From Halostella salina (GTDB lineage: Archaea; Halobacteriota; Halobacteria; Halobacteriales; Natronoarchaeaceae), in NCBI RefSeq assembly GCF_003675855.1, contig NZ_RCIH01000003.1:186001-250000 (forward strand): DNA of 64,000 nt. The letters are read 5' to 3'. Every line of letters starts with the position of its first letter. Within the stretch, counting starts at the first letter, position 1. Of this stretch, positions 8,962-16,087 are shown piece by piece. The position numbers and the translations under genes are program-made. The notes under the pieces were generated by a model. The model had not been told where the DNA came from and did no database searches. It worked only from the letters and a program-made list of their open reading frames with translations.

Positions 8962-10758
8962 TTAGAGCTGGTCCAGATGGTCGGCTTGCAGTGCGAACTT
9001 CCCGTTTTTCCCGCCGCTGGGGACCATCGGGAAGACGTTCTCCTCGGGGTCGATGTGGAAGTCGATGACGCTCGGCCCGTCGTACTCGACGGCCGCCTCG
9101 ACGGCGTCCTCGACGCCGTCGTAGTCCGCGACGGTATGGCCCTGTGCGCCGAAGGCCTCGGCGAGCTTGGCGAAGTCGGGACACCACGAGTACTCCGAGG
9201 CCATCCGGCGGCCCTCGAAGAAGCCGTCCTGCCACTGCCGGACCATGCCGACGTACTCGTTGTTCAGGACGGCGACGGTGATGTCCAGGTTCTCGCGAAC
9301 CGCGACGGAAAGCTCCTGGATCGTCATCAGGAAGGAGCCGTCGCCCTCGAAGCAGACGACCGACTGGTCGTCGTCCGCGGCCAGTTTCGCGCCGATTGCG
9401 GCCGGCAGGCCGTACCCCATCGTCCCCAGCCCGTGGGAGGAGACCCACGTCCGCGGCTCGGTGTAGTTCCAGAACTGGAACGCCCACATCTGGTGCTGGC
9501 CGACGCCGGTGGTGACGACGGTGTCGTCGTCGGTCGCCTCGTCCAGCACCTCGACGACGAACTGCGGCTTCAGCGGCTCGTCGTCGGGCGTGGCGTAGTC
9601 CATCGGGTACTCCGTCTTCCAGGCCTGGACCTGCTCGCGCCACTCGGCGTAGCGGTCCGAGGGGTCCGGACGGCGGTCCAGTTCGTCGTCCAGCTGGTCG
9701 ATGACGCGACCGGCGTCGCCGATCAGCGGGTAGTCGGCGTGGACGTTCTTGCTGATCTCCGCCGGATCGATATCGACGTGCACCACGTCGGCCTCCGGCG
9801 CGAACGAGTCGACACCGCCGGTGAGGCGGTCGTCGAAGCGCGTGCCGACCCCGACCAGCACGTCGCAGTGGGTGATTGCCATGTTCGCGTAGCCCGTGCC
9901 GTGCATCCCGGCGACTTCCAGCGAGAGATCGTCGTCCTCGGGGTACGCGCCGATGCCGGGCATCGTCGTGATGACCGGGATCTCGTACTCGCGGGCGAAC
10001 GCGCGAAGTTCGTCCGTCGCCTCGCCCTTGATCACGCCGCCGCCGGCCAGGATGACCGGCTTCTCGGCGGCCGCGATGGTGTCAGCGGCGGCCTCGACGG
10101 CGTCGTCGTCGGCCTCCTCGGGCGGGTTGTACGTGTCCGGGGTCTGGGCTTCACCCGGTTCGACGTCAGTCTCGGCCTGGGTCACGTCCTTCGGCAGGTC
10201 GACCAGCGTCGGGCCCTGTCGGCCCTCGCTCGCGACGGCGAACGCCTCGCCGACCACGTCGCCGACGGTGTCCTCGTCGCCCGCGAAGTAGTTCGTCTTC
10301 GTGATGGGGTCGGTGACGCCGGTGGTGTCGGTCTCCTGGAACGCGTCGTTGCCGACGAAGTCCGTCGGCACCTGTCCCGTCAGCGCGATCATCGGGTCCG
10401 AGTCCATCGACGCGTCGGCGATGCCGGTGACGAGGTTCGTCGCGCCCGGGCCGGACGTGGCCAGGCAGACGCCGGGGTCGCCCGAGACGATGCCGAAGGC
10501 GTCGGCCGCGTGGGCCGCGCCCTGTTCGTGGGCCATCGTCACGTGGTTCAGGTCGGAGTGGAACAGCGCGTCGTAGACGGGCATGATCGCCCCGCCCTGG
10601 ACGCCGAACAGGTACTCCGCGCCGGTGTTTTCGAGCGCGCGGACGACCGACGACGCGCCGGTCGTGACGCCCTTGGGCGCGTCCTCGGCACCTTCGTCGG
10701 TGTCGGCGGCGGCCGCTTCGGCCTCGGTCTGTGTAGTCGGGGGCACCTGTTCGCTCAT
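8962..10758 (-). CDS. ilvB: Acetolactate synthase large (catalytic) subunit
   Basis: A 598-aa ThDP-dependent enzyme that condenses two pyruvates, or pyruvate with 2-oxobutyrate, in the first common step of valine, leucine and isoleucine synthesis. The catalytic Glu motif MAHEQGAAHAADAFG is near residue 80. SGPGATNLVTGIADA lies in the PYR domain. The ThDP motif EGDGSFLMTIQEL-x-NNEY is in the C-terminal third. Residues 1-33 form an acidic Ala- and Thr-rich extension absent from bacterial IlvB. The ATG overlaps the stop of a 42-codon ORF, and the gene is preceded by an unusual 0.6-kb spacer after leuA. Confidence 0.95.
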   Translation of the reverse strand: MSEQVPPTTQTEAEAAAADTDEGAEDAPKGVTTGASSVVRALENTGAEYLFGVQGGAIMPVYDALFHSDLNHVTMAHEQGAAHAADAFGIVSGDPGVCLATSGPGATNLVTGIADASMDSDPMIALTGQVPTDFVGNDAFQETDTTGVTDPITKTNYFAGDEDTVGDVVGEAFAVASEGRQGPTLVDLPKDVTQAETDVEPGEAQTPDTYNPPEEADDDAVEAAADTIAAAEKPVILAGGGVIKGEATDELRAFAREYEIPVITTMPGIGAYPEDDDLSLEVAGMHGTGYANMAITHCDVLVGVGTRFDDRLTGGVDSFAPEADVVHVDIDPAEISKNVHADYPLIGDAGRVIDQLDDELDRRPDPSDRYAEWREQVQAWKTEYPMDYATPDDEPLKPQFVVEVLDEATDDDTVVTTGVGQHQMWAFQFWNYTEPRTWVSSHGLGTMGYGLPAAIGAKLAADDDQSVVCFEGDGSFLMTIQELSVAVRENLDITVAVLNNEYVGMVRQWQDGFFEGRRMASEYSWCPDFAKLAEAFGAQGHTVADYDGVEDAVEAAVEYDGPSVIDFHIDPEENVFPMVPSGGKNGKFALQADHLDQL

Positions 10759-10883
10759 CGGTACCCTCCAGCGTTGCGCGGCTGTCTCTCTGTCGGACGA
10801 TGCTGTCGCGGACGCCCTGCTGCGGTCGGTGTGGCGGCGGGCGTCGGTGTCGGTTCGGTCGACGGTGTGCGTTCGGTGTTCAT
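10755..10883 (-). CDS. 42-codon ORF ending on the ilvB start codon
   Basis: Thr- and Pro-rich ORF whose TGA overlaps the ilvB ATG (ATGA). Its own ATG overlaps the TGA of a longer, doubtful ORF (10880-11383), which in turn begins on the leuA stop. The Arg/Thr/Pro bias is unlike the acidic proteins around it and like translated non-coding GC-rich DNA, so it may be chance or a leader peptide. It is recorded because the same bridging arrangement occurs at ilvN-ilvC. Confidence 0.25.
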   Translation of the reverse strand: MNTERTPSTEPTPTPAATPTAAGRPRQHRPTERQPRNAGGYR

Positions 10884-10923
10884 GGTCGGCGTGGTCGTGG
10901 TGGCCGGGTGATCCCGGTCGTCG

Positions 10924-11007
10924 GCGTCGGTGCGATTGTGGCGGTTGTCAGCGTCGGTGCAGTCGTGCCGGCCGTCAGCGTCGGTTCGGTTGTGGCGGTC
11001 GTCGTCA
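10924..11007. repeat. Three imperfect tandem repeats, 27, 27 and 30 bp
   Basis: The copies lie at 10924-10950, 10951-10977 and 10978-11007, each beginning GCGTCGGT and ending GTCA. They lie in the ilvB leader region. On the minus strand they read as Thr- and Pro-rich codons, on the plus strand as Val-rich codons. Function unknown. Confidence 0.7.
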
Positions 11008-11082
11008 GCGTGGTCGGCACGACGGACCGGATCGCGCGTCGCTGAATGGCGGTCGAGTCGGAGTACGGTCGTGGATGTAGTG

Positions 11083-11108
11083 TTGCAGGGGCTAGCGAGC
11101 CCCTACAA
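11083..11108. promoter_or_regulatory. Strong hairpin in the ilvB leader
   Basis: AGGGGCT - AGCG - AGCCCCT forms a perfect 7-bp stem with a 4-nt loop. It is extended by TTG/CAA after one mismatch. In a minus-strand ilvB leader transcript it would fold as a stable stem-loop. It could be a pause, an RNA-protein site or a transcript 3' end; no T-run follows it on either strand. Confidence 0.5.
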
Positions 11109-11382
11109 TGATGCCGAGAAGAGCGGGCAGGACGGCCGGACCGCTCGCGGACCGCGCGCGACCGGTGGTGGGTGGCCGTCTCATCGGTATCGGAACGTTG
11201 GGTGCCCGGAACATAACTCTTGTGCGCGGTGCAACGATTGCGGCCGGACGCGTTCCGGTCGGCACCGCACTCGTCGTCCTCGGCATCGGCCTTGGCCGTT
11301 CGGCCCGGTTCGCGTGGCCGCCGCTCTGCGGTGTGGCGGTCCACCCGTGGCTGCCGGGGGGAAGCGAACCGGGCGGACGGCA

Positions 11383-12622
11383 TCAGGCGCGGACCTCCTC
11401 CTGCTCGCGCTCGACGCCCTCCTCCTTGGCGAACTCCTTCAGGTCCGTCATCGTGACGCGCTGTTTCTCCGCGCCGTAGTCCTTGACGCGGCGCGTCACG
11501 GCGCGTACCTGGTCCTCGGTCGGGTCGAAGCCCGCGTCCTGCAGGCGCTCCCGTACCGAGTGGTTACCCGTGTGCTTGCCCAGTACCAGCTCGCGCTGTG
11601 CGCCGACCATCTCCGGGGTCATGACCCCCGGCTCGAACGTGTCGGAGTTCTCGATGACGCCGGCGGCGTGGATGCCGCTCTCGTGGGCGAAGGCGTTGTC
11701 GCCGACGACGGGCTTGTTGCCCGGCACGTCGACGCCCGACTTCTCCTCGACCAGCCGCGACAGCGCCGTGATGCCGGTCGTGTCGATGCCGGTGTCGACC
11801 TGGTAGACGCTCTCGATGGCCATCACGAACTCCTCGTAGGCGGCGTTGCCGGCGCGCTCGCCGATGGAGTTGACGCTGACCTGCGCCTGGTCGGCCCCGG
11901 CCTCGATGCCGGAGACGGCGTTTGCCGTCGCCATCCCGAAGTCGTCGTGCGTGTGGACGTCGACGCGGGCGGTCGTGTGCTCACAGACCATTTCGATCAG
12001 GTCGTGGAACCGCCGCGGCGTCGCCACGCCGCAGGTGTCCGGGATGTTTATCCAGTCGGTGCCGGCCTCGGTGACGGCCTCGATGACCTCGACCAGGAAC
12101 GACTCGCTCGTCCGGGTCGCGTCCATCGGGGAGAACATCACCTCGACGCCGGCGTCCTGCAGGCGGGAGACGGCGTCGACGGACCGCTCCACCACCTGCT
12201 CGCGGGTCGCGTGCATCGAGTCCTCGATCTGGACGTCGCTGGTGGACGCGAACACGTGCACCATCTCGACGCCAGCGTCGAGGGCTGCCTCGATGTCCTT
12301 GTCGACGACGCGGGCCAGCCCGCACACCGTCGTGTCTGTGCTGTTAGCGATGTCGCGCACGGCCTCGAACTCGGCGTCGGAGTTGACGGGGAACCCTGCC
12401 TCGATGACGTGGGTTCCCATCCGGTCGAGCGCCGCGGCTATCTCGCGTTTGTCCTCGTAGGAGAACGACGTGCGCGGCGACTGCTCCCCGTCGCGGAGCG
12501 TCGTGTCGAAAACTCGTGCGCCGTCTATCTCGCTAGTGGAATCTAACGTGCCCTGGAAGAACTCGATCCCCCCGGCTTGTACCGGAGGACGAACCCATGG
12601 ACTGCGTGTTGCGCTCAGGCAT
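11383..12622 (-). CDS. leuA: 2-isopropylmalate synthase (apparent frameshift near the start)
   Basis: LeuA-type enzyme of the DRE-TIM family that condenses acetyl-CoA with 2-oxoisovalerate. Visible motifs are RVFDTTLRDGEQSPRTSF, HVIEAGFPVNSDAEFEAV, DVHTHDDFGMATANAVSG, SVNSIGERAGNAAYEE and NAFAHESGIHAAGV. The C-terminal LeuA dimer regulatory domain is missing, so a citramalate or methylthioalkylmalate synthase-like role is an alternative; the operon favours LeuA. The long frame reaches back only to a codon upstream of the TATA box. The plausible start ATG at 12622 is in another frame. Removing one base from the G6 run at 12568-12573 joins them into a normal 412-aa protein. It is either a sequence error or a real lesion. 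Confidence 0.8.
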
Positions 12623-12648
12623 GGTAACTGGACTGGGGGTCTCTCCGG

Positions 12649-12657
12649 TATATAAAA
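12649..12657 (-). promoter_or_regulatory. leuA TATA box
   Basis: TTTTATATA on the minus strand lies about 27 bp before the ATG at 12622, which predicts a leaderless or nearly leaderless leuA mRNA. It lies inside the longest open leuA frame, showing that the far-upstream start (12675) cannot be used from this promoter. Confidence 0.7.
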
Positions 12658-12699
12658 CTGTCCCTGTGACAGCATCTATTGAATTTCCTATATTTGGAG

Positions 12700-12720
12700 T
12701 CCGCCGGACGCTTCGGCGGA
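12700..12720. promoter_or_regulatory. Inverted repeat upstream of the leuA promoter
   Basis: TCCGCCG - 7 nt - CGGCGGA is a perfect 7-bp inverted repeat about 45 bp upstream of the leuA TATA box. It could be an operator. The rest of the leuA-MFS intergenic region (to 12996) is comparatively AT-rich and shows no gene. Confidence 0.4.
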
Positions 12721-12996
12721 ATCGCAAGACGTAGTCGGCCTTACTGTGTTCATATGTCCTATTACACTACGCCATGATAGTGTTTCAGCGACAGCAATAG
12801 TCGACCGTGATACTGAATATTCCCCCGTTATCGGCGGAAAATAATCCGTTCGTTGACTCGCACGCGCTCCGGCGGCATCGGAGTGATCAGTCGCGGAGTT
12901 GAGTCGGTTCCCCGGACCGACCGGGTCGTACGTCGCGACGAACGTCGTCGGTTCGAGACCGCAACGGTTTTTCTCGGTCTCCCGAGAGTAACCCGG

Positions 12997-14241
12997 GTGA
13001 CCACGGCAAAGCGACAGTTCTACGCGCTCTACCTCGCCCGCTTTGCCAGCGGGTTCGGGCTGGCGACCCTGTTGACACTGCTACCGGACTACATCGACCT
13101 GTTCGACCCTTCGGGGTTCGTGATCGGCCTGTACACGACCGGGCTGACGCTCGCACAGGCGGTCGCGGTCGTCCCCTTCGCGTGGGCGGGTGACCGACAC
13201 GACAAGCGGCTCGTGTTGCTCGTGAGTCTGGGACTCAGTGCGGCCACGTACGCCGCCTTCGCGTTTGTGGGATCCAGCGCCGGGTTCGTCGCGACCCGGG
13301 GTCTACAGGGCATCGCCGTCACCGGCGCGGGGCTGATGAGCCTCGCGCTGGTGGGCCAGCTCGCCCCGGCCGACCAGCGGGCGAACTACATCGGGACCGC
13401 GAACGCCGCACGCTTTGCCGCTGCCATCGCCGGGACGCTCTCGGCCGGCCTGCTCTACGAGGCGTACGGTTTCGACGCCGTGTTCTCGGTACTCGTCTCG
13501 CTCGTGACCGCCGCGTTTCTCGGGGTGCTTCTCTTCATCGACCCCGACGAGACGACCGTCGGAGGGTTCCCCTTCACCGACCTCGCCCTGAACCGCCGCA
13601 TCCTGACGATCACGAGCTTCCGCGCGCAGTATGCCCTCTCCGTGACGCTCATCCGGACCTGGGTCCCCATCTACGCGGGCGTATCCGCGGCCCGGGGCGG
13701 TCTGGCCTACAGCGCCGTCGCCGTCAGCGTCGTGATCACCGCCGAGAAGTTCACCAACATGGTCTGCCAGCCGTTCACCGGTCGGCTCTCGGACCGGATC
13801 GGGCGGGCGTGGTTCGTGTTCGTCGGCGGCGGCCTGTACGGTCTCGTCGCGCTCGCAGTGCCGTTCTCCCCCGCACTGGGTGCGGCGCTGCCGGTTCCGG
13901 CGTCGCTCCCGCTGCTCGGCGCGCTCGGGCCGGCGTTTCTCCCGCTGGTTGCACTCAACGGCTTGCTCGGCGTCGCCGACAGCCTGCGCGAACCCGCGAG
14001 CATGGCGCTCTTTGCCGACGAGGGCAGCGACAACGGCGGCATCGCAAGCAGCTTCGGGATCCGTGAACTCGTCTGGCGCCCGGGAAGCGTCCTCGCGCCG
14101 ATGGGCGGGGGCCTCCTGATGGGCGGCGTTGGCATGCAGTGGGTGTTCTACGTCGGTGCGGCGTCGGCGTTTACAGGGATCGCGGCGTTCGCCGGGATCC
14201 TCGTGTACGACCACGGCCGCGGGGCGTTCGCCGAGTGGTGA
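12997..14241 (+). CDS. Major facilitator superfamily transporter
   Basis: A 414-aa membrane protein with about 12 predicted helices. The MFS loop 2-3 motif is visible as WAGDRHDKRLVLL, with a symmetric copy GRLSDRIGRAWFVFVG in the second half. A multidrug or solute exporter is likely, but the substrate cannot be read from sequence. The frame is open back to 12853. The GTG at 12997 is chosen because membrane homology begins just after it (KRQFYALYLARFASGFG) and a T-rich element lies about 28 bp upstream; the extension is Arg-rich and looks non-coding. It is divergent from leuA. Confidence 0.85.
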   Translation: MTTAKRQFYALYLARFASGFGLATLLTLLPDYIDLFDPSGFVIGLYTTGLTLAQAVAVVPFAWAGDRHDKRLVLLVSLGLSAATYAAFAFVGSSAGFVATRGLQGIAVTGAGLMSLALVGQLAPADQRANYIGTANAARFAAAIAGTLSAGLLYEAYGFDAVFSVLVSLVTAAFLGVLLFIDPDETTVGGFPFTDLALNRRILTITSFRAQYALSVTLIRTWVPIYAGVSAARGGLAYSAVAVSVVITAEKFTNMVCQPFTGRLSDRIGRAWFVFVGGGLYGLVALAVPFSPALGAALPVPASLPLLGALGPAFLPLVALNGLLGVADSLREPASMALFADEGSDNGGIASSFGIRELVWRPGSVLAPMGGGLLMGGVGMQWVFYVGAASAFTGIAAFAGILVYDHGRGAFAEW

Positions 14242-14360
14242 CCGAGTGGTGACGCGCCGAGTGGTGCTGGAATGGTGACGGGGTGTCGAGCGCGTCGTCG
14301 CTTCCCACGGTCCCCGTTCGGGCGGGAGCATAAGCCGCTGGCCGTCCAACGCTAGCGCGT

Positions 14361-14816
14361 ATGACCAACGAAGAGGTAACGGACCTGCTGAAGAAGGCGT
14401 ACGGCGACGAGATAGAGACCGTCATGAACTACCTGACCAACTCCATCGTACTGGACGGCGTCAGCGCCGAGGAGGTCAAAGGGAGCCTGGAAACGGACAT
14501 TCAGGAGGAACTCGACCACGCCCGGATGCTCGGCGAACGGCTGAAGCAACTCGACGAGCGGCCGCCGGCCTCGATGGAGTTCACGGCCAGACAGGAGAGC
14601 CTCCAGCCGCCGGAGGATTCGACGAACGTCCTCTCCGTGATCGAGGGCGTACTGGAGGCCGAGGAGGACGCGATCGAGACGTACCGCTCGCTCATCCACG
14701 CCGCCGAGGAAGCCGACGACCCCGTGACGGAGGACTACGCGGTGACGATCCTCGCCGACGAGGAGGCTCATCGCACCGAGTTCCGCGGGTTCCGCAAGGA
14801 ATACCGGGACGACTGA
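14361..14816 (+). CDS. Ferritin-like diiron-domain protein
   Basis: A 151-aa four-helix-bundle protein of the ferritin/rubrerythrin superfamily. Predicted metal ligands are E17 (GDEIET), E50 and H53 (EELDHARML), then E-x-x-E in EAEEDAIETY and the DEEAH motif near residue 137. This pattern fits a diiron carboxylate centre, with a possible role in iron storage, peroxide detoxification or oxidase chemistry. There is no rubredoxin domain and no signal peptide. A CATAAGC element about 27 bp before the ATG supports a leaderless mRNA. Confidence 0.8.
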   Translation: MTNEEVTDLLKKAYGDEIETVMNYLTNSIVLDGVSAEEVKGSLETDIQEELDHARMLGERLKQLDERPPASMEFTARQESLQPPEDSTNVLSVIEGVLEAEEDAIETYRSLIHAAEEADDPVTEDYAVTILADEEAHRTEFRGFRKEYRDD

Positions 14817-15003
14817 CTGCGACGGGGCGACTGACCGACGGCGAACGGCTCCGCATGTACGCGAGACGGTTCCGCACGCACGTCGAACGGCTTCACATTC
14901 GACCGGCGGGGGAGACCCGGGGGGGTGACTGGGTACTATCGGGAACCGCGTGGAGACCGTCGAGAGGCGAGGATTTTTCTCGGCTGAGGTTTACCGGGGG
15001 TGT

Positions 15004-15303
15004 ATGGGCGACTTCAGCCTCGACCTCAGGGCGGTCGAGGACCACATCGAGGAGGAAGAGGACGGGGAGGGCTCCTCCCGGGTCGAACTCGGCAGGCTCG
15101 ACGGCACGACGCCGGACGAGGAGTGGATCGAGACGGTCGAGTCGGGTGCCGTGCTCGTGCTGAACGTCGAGGGCGACGTGAACGAACTCGCCGCCGGTTT
15201 CGCGCGGGACGTGAAAGACGCCGGCGGCGAACTGGTCCATTTCCGGGGGTTCCTGCTTGTGGCACCTTCCGGCGTCCGGATCGACACGGACCGGCTGGGT
15301 TGA
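15004..15303 (+). CDS. Conserved haloarchaeal protein (DUF5779-like)
   Basis: Acidic 99-aa protein of unknown function starting MGDFSLDLRAVEDHI. A conserved block in the second half (VLVLNVEGDVNELAAGF, then HFRGFLLVAPSGV) looks like an alternating alpha/beta fold. I recall a haloarchaeal family of this form (DUF5779) but cannot verify it. The frame is open upstream to 14950; the ATG at 15004 fits the conserved start. It is the last gene before the origin region. Confidence 0.65.
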   Translation: MGDFSLDLRAVEDHIEEEEDGEGSSRVELGRLDGTTPDEEWIETVESGAVLVLNVEGDVNELAAGFARDVKDAGGELVHFRGFLLVAPSGVRIDTDRLG

Positions 15304-15338
15304 GTCGCTCGTCGATTTGGTTCGGACAGTAGTTCCCC

Positions 15339-15360
15339 ACATCCTCCCCGCAGCGTGAAT
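15339..15360 (-). mobile_element. Half-remnant of an IS1341-type right end
   Basis: The minus strand reads GCGGGGAGGATGT preceded by TTCACGCT, sharing a 13-mer with the complete hairpin at 4886-4925. The 5' arm of the stem is missing, so this is at most the right half of an element end. It borders the origin region. The short length makes chance similarity possible. Confidence 0.3.
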
Positions 15361-15412
15361 ACTGGCTCAACGAGATACTGAGCTGATCTGATTTCGCGGT
15401 GGGAGTGGAGAC

Positions 15413-15440
15413 ACACACCCCGGGTTTCCAATGCTATCGG
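15413..15440 (-). repeat. ORB1 (inverted)
   Basis: On the minus strand the core is GATAGCATTGGAAACCCGGG, then GTGTGTG. It matches the GGAAAC-n-GGGGT ORB pattern and faces the opposite way to the other four copies. It marks the left side of the AT-rich segment. Confidence 0.8.
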
Positions 15441-15510
15441 TGGGAAGGAGAGATGCCTGTGAGGGGTCAGGCGCATCGGTTGTCGTCGGTCGCGGCTGTT
15501 TCCCGTGCTC

Positions 15511-15660
15511 ATTTGAGTAATCTGCATATTATTCAGAAAAGTTTTTACACAGGTTGCTACAAACTGTCCACTAGCCTAGTCGTCTAGTTAAGTATGAATA
15601 AGGTAACAGATCCTGTGGGTAACTGATCTAGTTTCGACTTCAAGTTTCGACTTCATTTTG
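15511..15660. other. AT-rich candidate DNA unwinding element
   Basis: Markedly AT-rich compared with the rest of the window (for example TCTGCATATTATTCAGAAAA and GTTTTTACAC). It contains an exact 13-bp tandem duplication (AGTTTCGACTTCA at 15630-15642 and 15643-15655) and an 11-bp near repeat (GGTAACAGATC / GGTAACTGATC at 15602 and 15618). Its position between opposed ORBs fits the unwinding site. Confidence 0.65.
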
Positions 15661-15749
15661 ACCGATCGTCTTGACCGGTCGAGTCCTGAGGGATCCCCTC
15701 CCACATTGCCTGGCCTCGCTGCAACACTGCCCCGACGGTTCTCCACCCG

Positions 15750-15778
15750 GAAAGCATCGGAAACGTGGGGTGGGTGCA
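15750..15778 (+). repeat. ORB2
   Basis: Contains GCATCGGAAACGTGGGGTGG and is identical over 29 bp to ORB3, 78 bp downstream. Presumed Orc1/Cdc6 binding site with the G-rich element at its 3' side. Confidence 0.85.
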
Positions 15779-15827
15779 CCGGTGTCCCACACGGATCCGA
15801 CCGCTACGGAGCAGTATGGAGGCTCCT

Positions 15828-15856
15828 GAAAGCATCGGAAACGTGGGGTGGGTGCA
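15828..15856 (+). repeat. ORB3
   Basis: Exact 29-bp copy of ORB2 in the same orientation (core TCGGAAACGTGGGGTGG). Confidence 0.85.
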
Positions 15857-15887
15857 AACCGTTGCCGCACGCTCCGGAAACGAACGC

Positions 15888-15914
15888 CGATAGCATTGGA
15901 AGCCCGGGGTGAGT
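15888..15914 (+). repeat. ORB4 (diverged)
   Basis: Core GCATTGGAAGCCCGGGGTGA. It matches ORB1 better than ORB2/3 (shared GATAGCATTGGAA) but has GAAGC in place of GAAAC, so binding may be weaker. Confidence 0.7.
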
Positions 15915-16019
15915 GATAGGCAAACACGGTCCATCAGTTCGACTCGCGAATCACGGCGCTCGTCGATCACAGTCCGAGCGATTCACTCACACTTCCCAGC
16001 AGCGCCGGGATAGCCGGAC

Positions 16020-16045
16020 GAAGCATCGGAAACGCGGGGTGGACG
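16020..16045 (+). repeat. ORB5, next to the orc1/cdc6 promoter
   Basis: Core GCATCGGAAACGCGGGGTGG. It ends about 8 bp before the ACTTATG TATA-like element of orc1/cdc6 (about 16055-16061), so initiator binding here could repress its own gene. Confidence 0.8.
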
Positions 16046-16087
16046 AAACCACGGCACTTATGCCCGACCCCTCGAACGACCGTTACG

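Larger units (their letters stand above)
10759..11382 (-). other. Long leuA-ilvB spacer with tandem repeats and a hairpin
   Basis: This 624-bp stretch has no recognised gene. It contains three imperfect 27-30-bp repeats (10924-11007), a strong hairpin (11083-11108), and an AAGAGTTATG TATA-like element (minus strand, near 11211-11220) that could drive ilvB with a leader of about 430 nt. A 167-codon ORF spans most of it but is rich in Arg, Thr and Pro. A regulatory leader is the best guess. Confidence 0.4.
15412..16046. other. Putative replication origin (oriC) linked to orc1/cdc6
   Basis: Intergenic region of 784 bp upstream of an orc1/cdc6 gene. It contains five origin-recognition-box (ORB)-like repeats: one inverted on the left (15413-15440) and four direct on the right (15750-15778, 15828-15856, 15888-15914, 16020-16045). 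They flank an AT-rich segment (15511-15660). Oppositely oriented ORBs around an AT-rich unwinding element next to the initiator gene is the standard haloarchaeal origin layout. No protein gene is supported here; the short ORFs overlap repeats. Confidence 0.85.

Noticed and set aside
10800-11045. Plus-strand Val-rich hydrophobic ORF in the ilvB leader
   Set aside because: The hydrophobic run comes from the 27-bp tandem repeats read in a Val frame. There is no promoter and it lies opposite the operon.
10880-11383. 167-codon ORF between leuA and ilvB as a protein gene
   Set aside because: Very rich in Arg, Thr and Pro, contains tandem DNA repeats and a hairpin, and lacks the acidic bias of genuine proteins here. 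Kept only as part of the spacer finding.
12930-12965. tRNA-like GGTTCGAGACC
   Set aside because: The T-arm stem is too short and no acceptor or anticodon stem can be formed around it.
12853-12996. N-terminal extension of the MFS transporter
   Set aside because: Arg-rich with no membrane character. A GTG at 12997 next to a T-rich promoter element gives a normal MFS length.
15640-15970. Overlapping minus-strand ORFs of 95-105 codons in the origin region
   Set aside because: Their repeated peptides (such as HPTFPMLSG) are simply translated ORB repeats.
15413-16045. ORB-like repeats considered as a CRISPR array
   Set aside because: Spacing is irregular, one copy is inverted, and there are no equal-length spacers or cas genes. 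The pattern fits ORBs.
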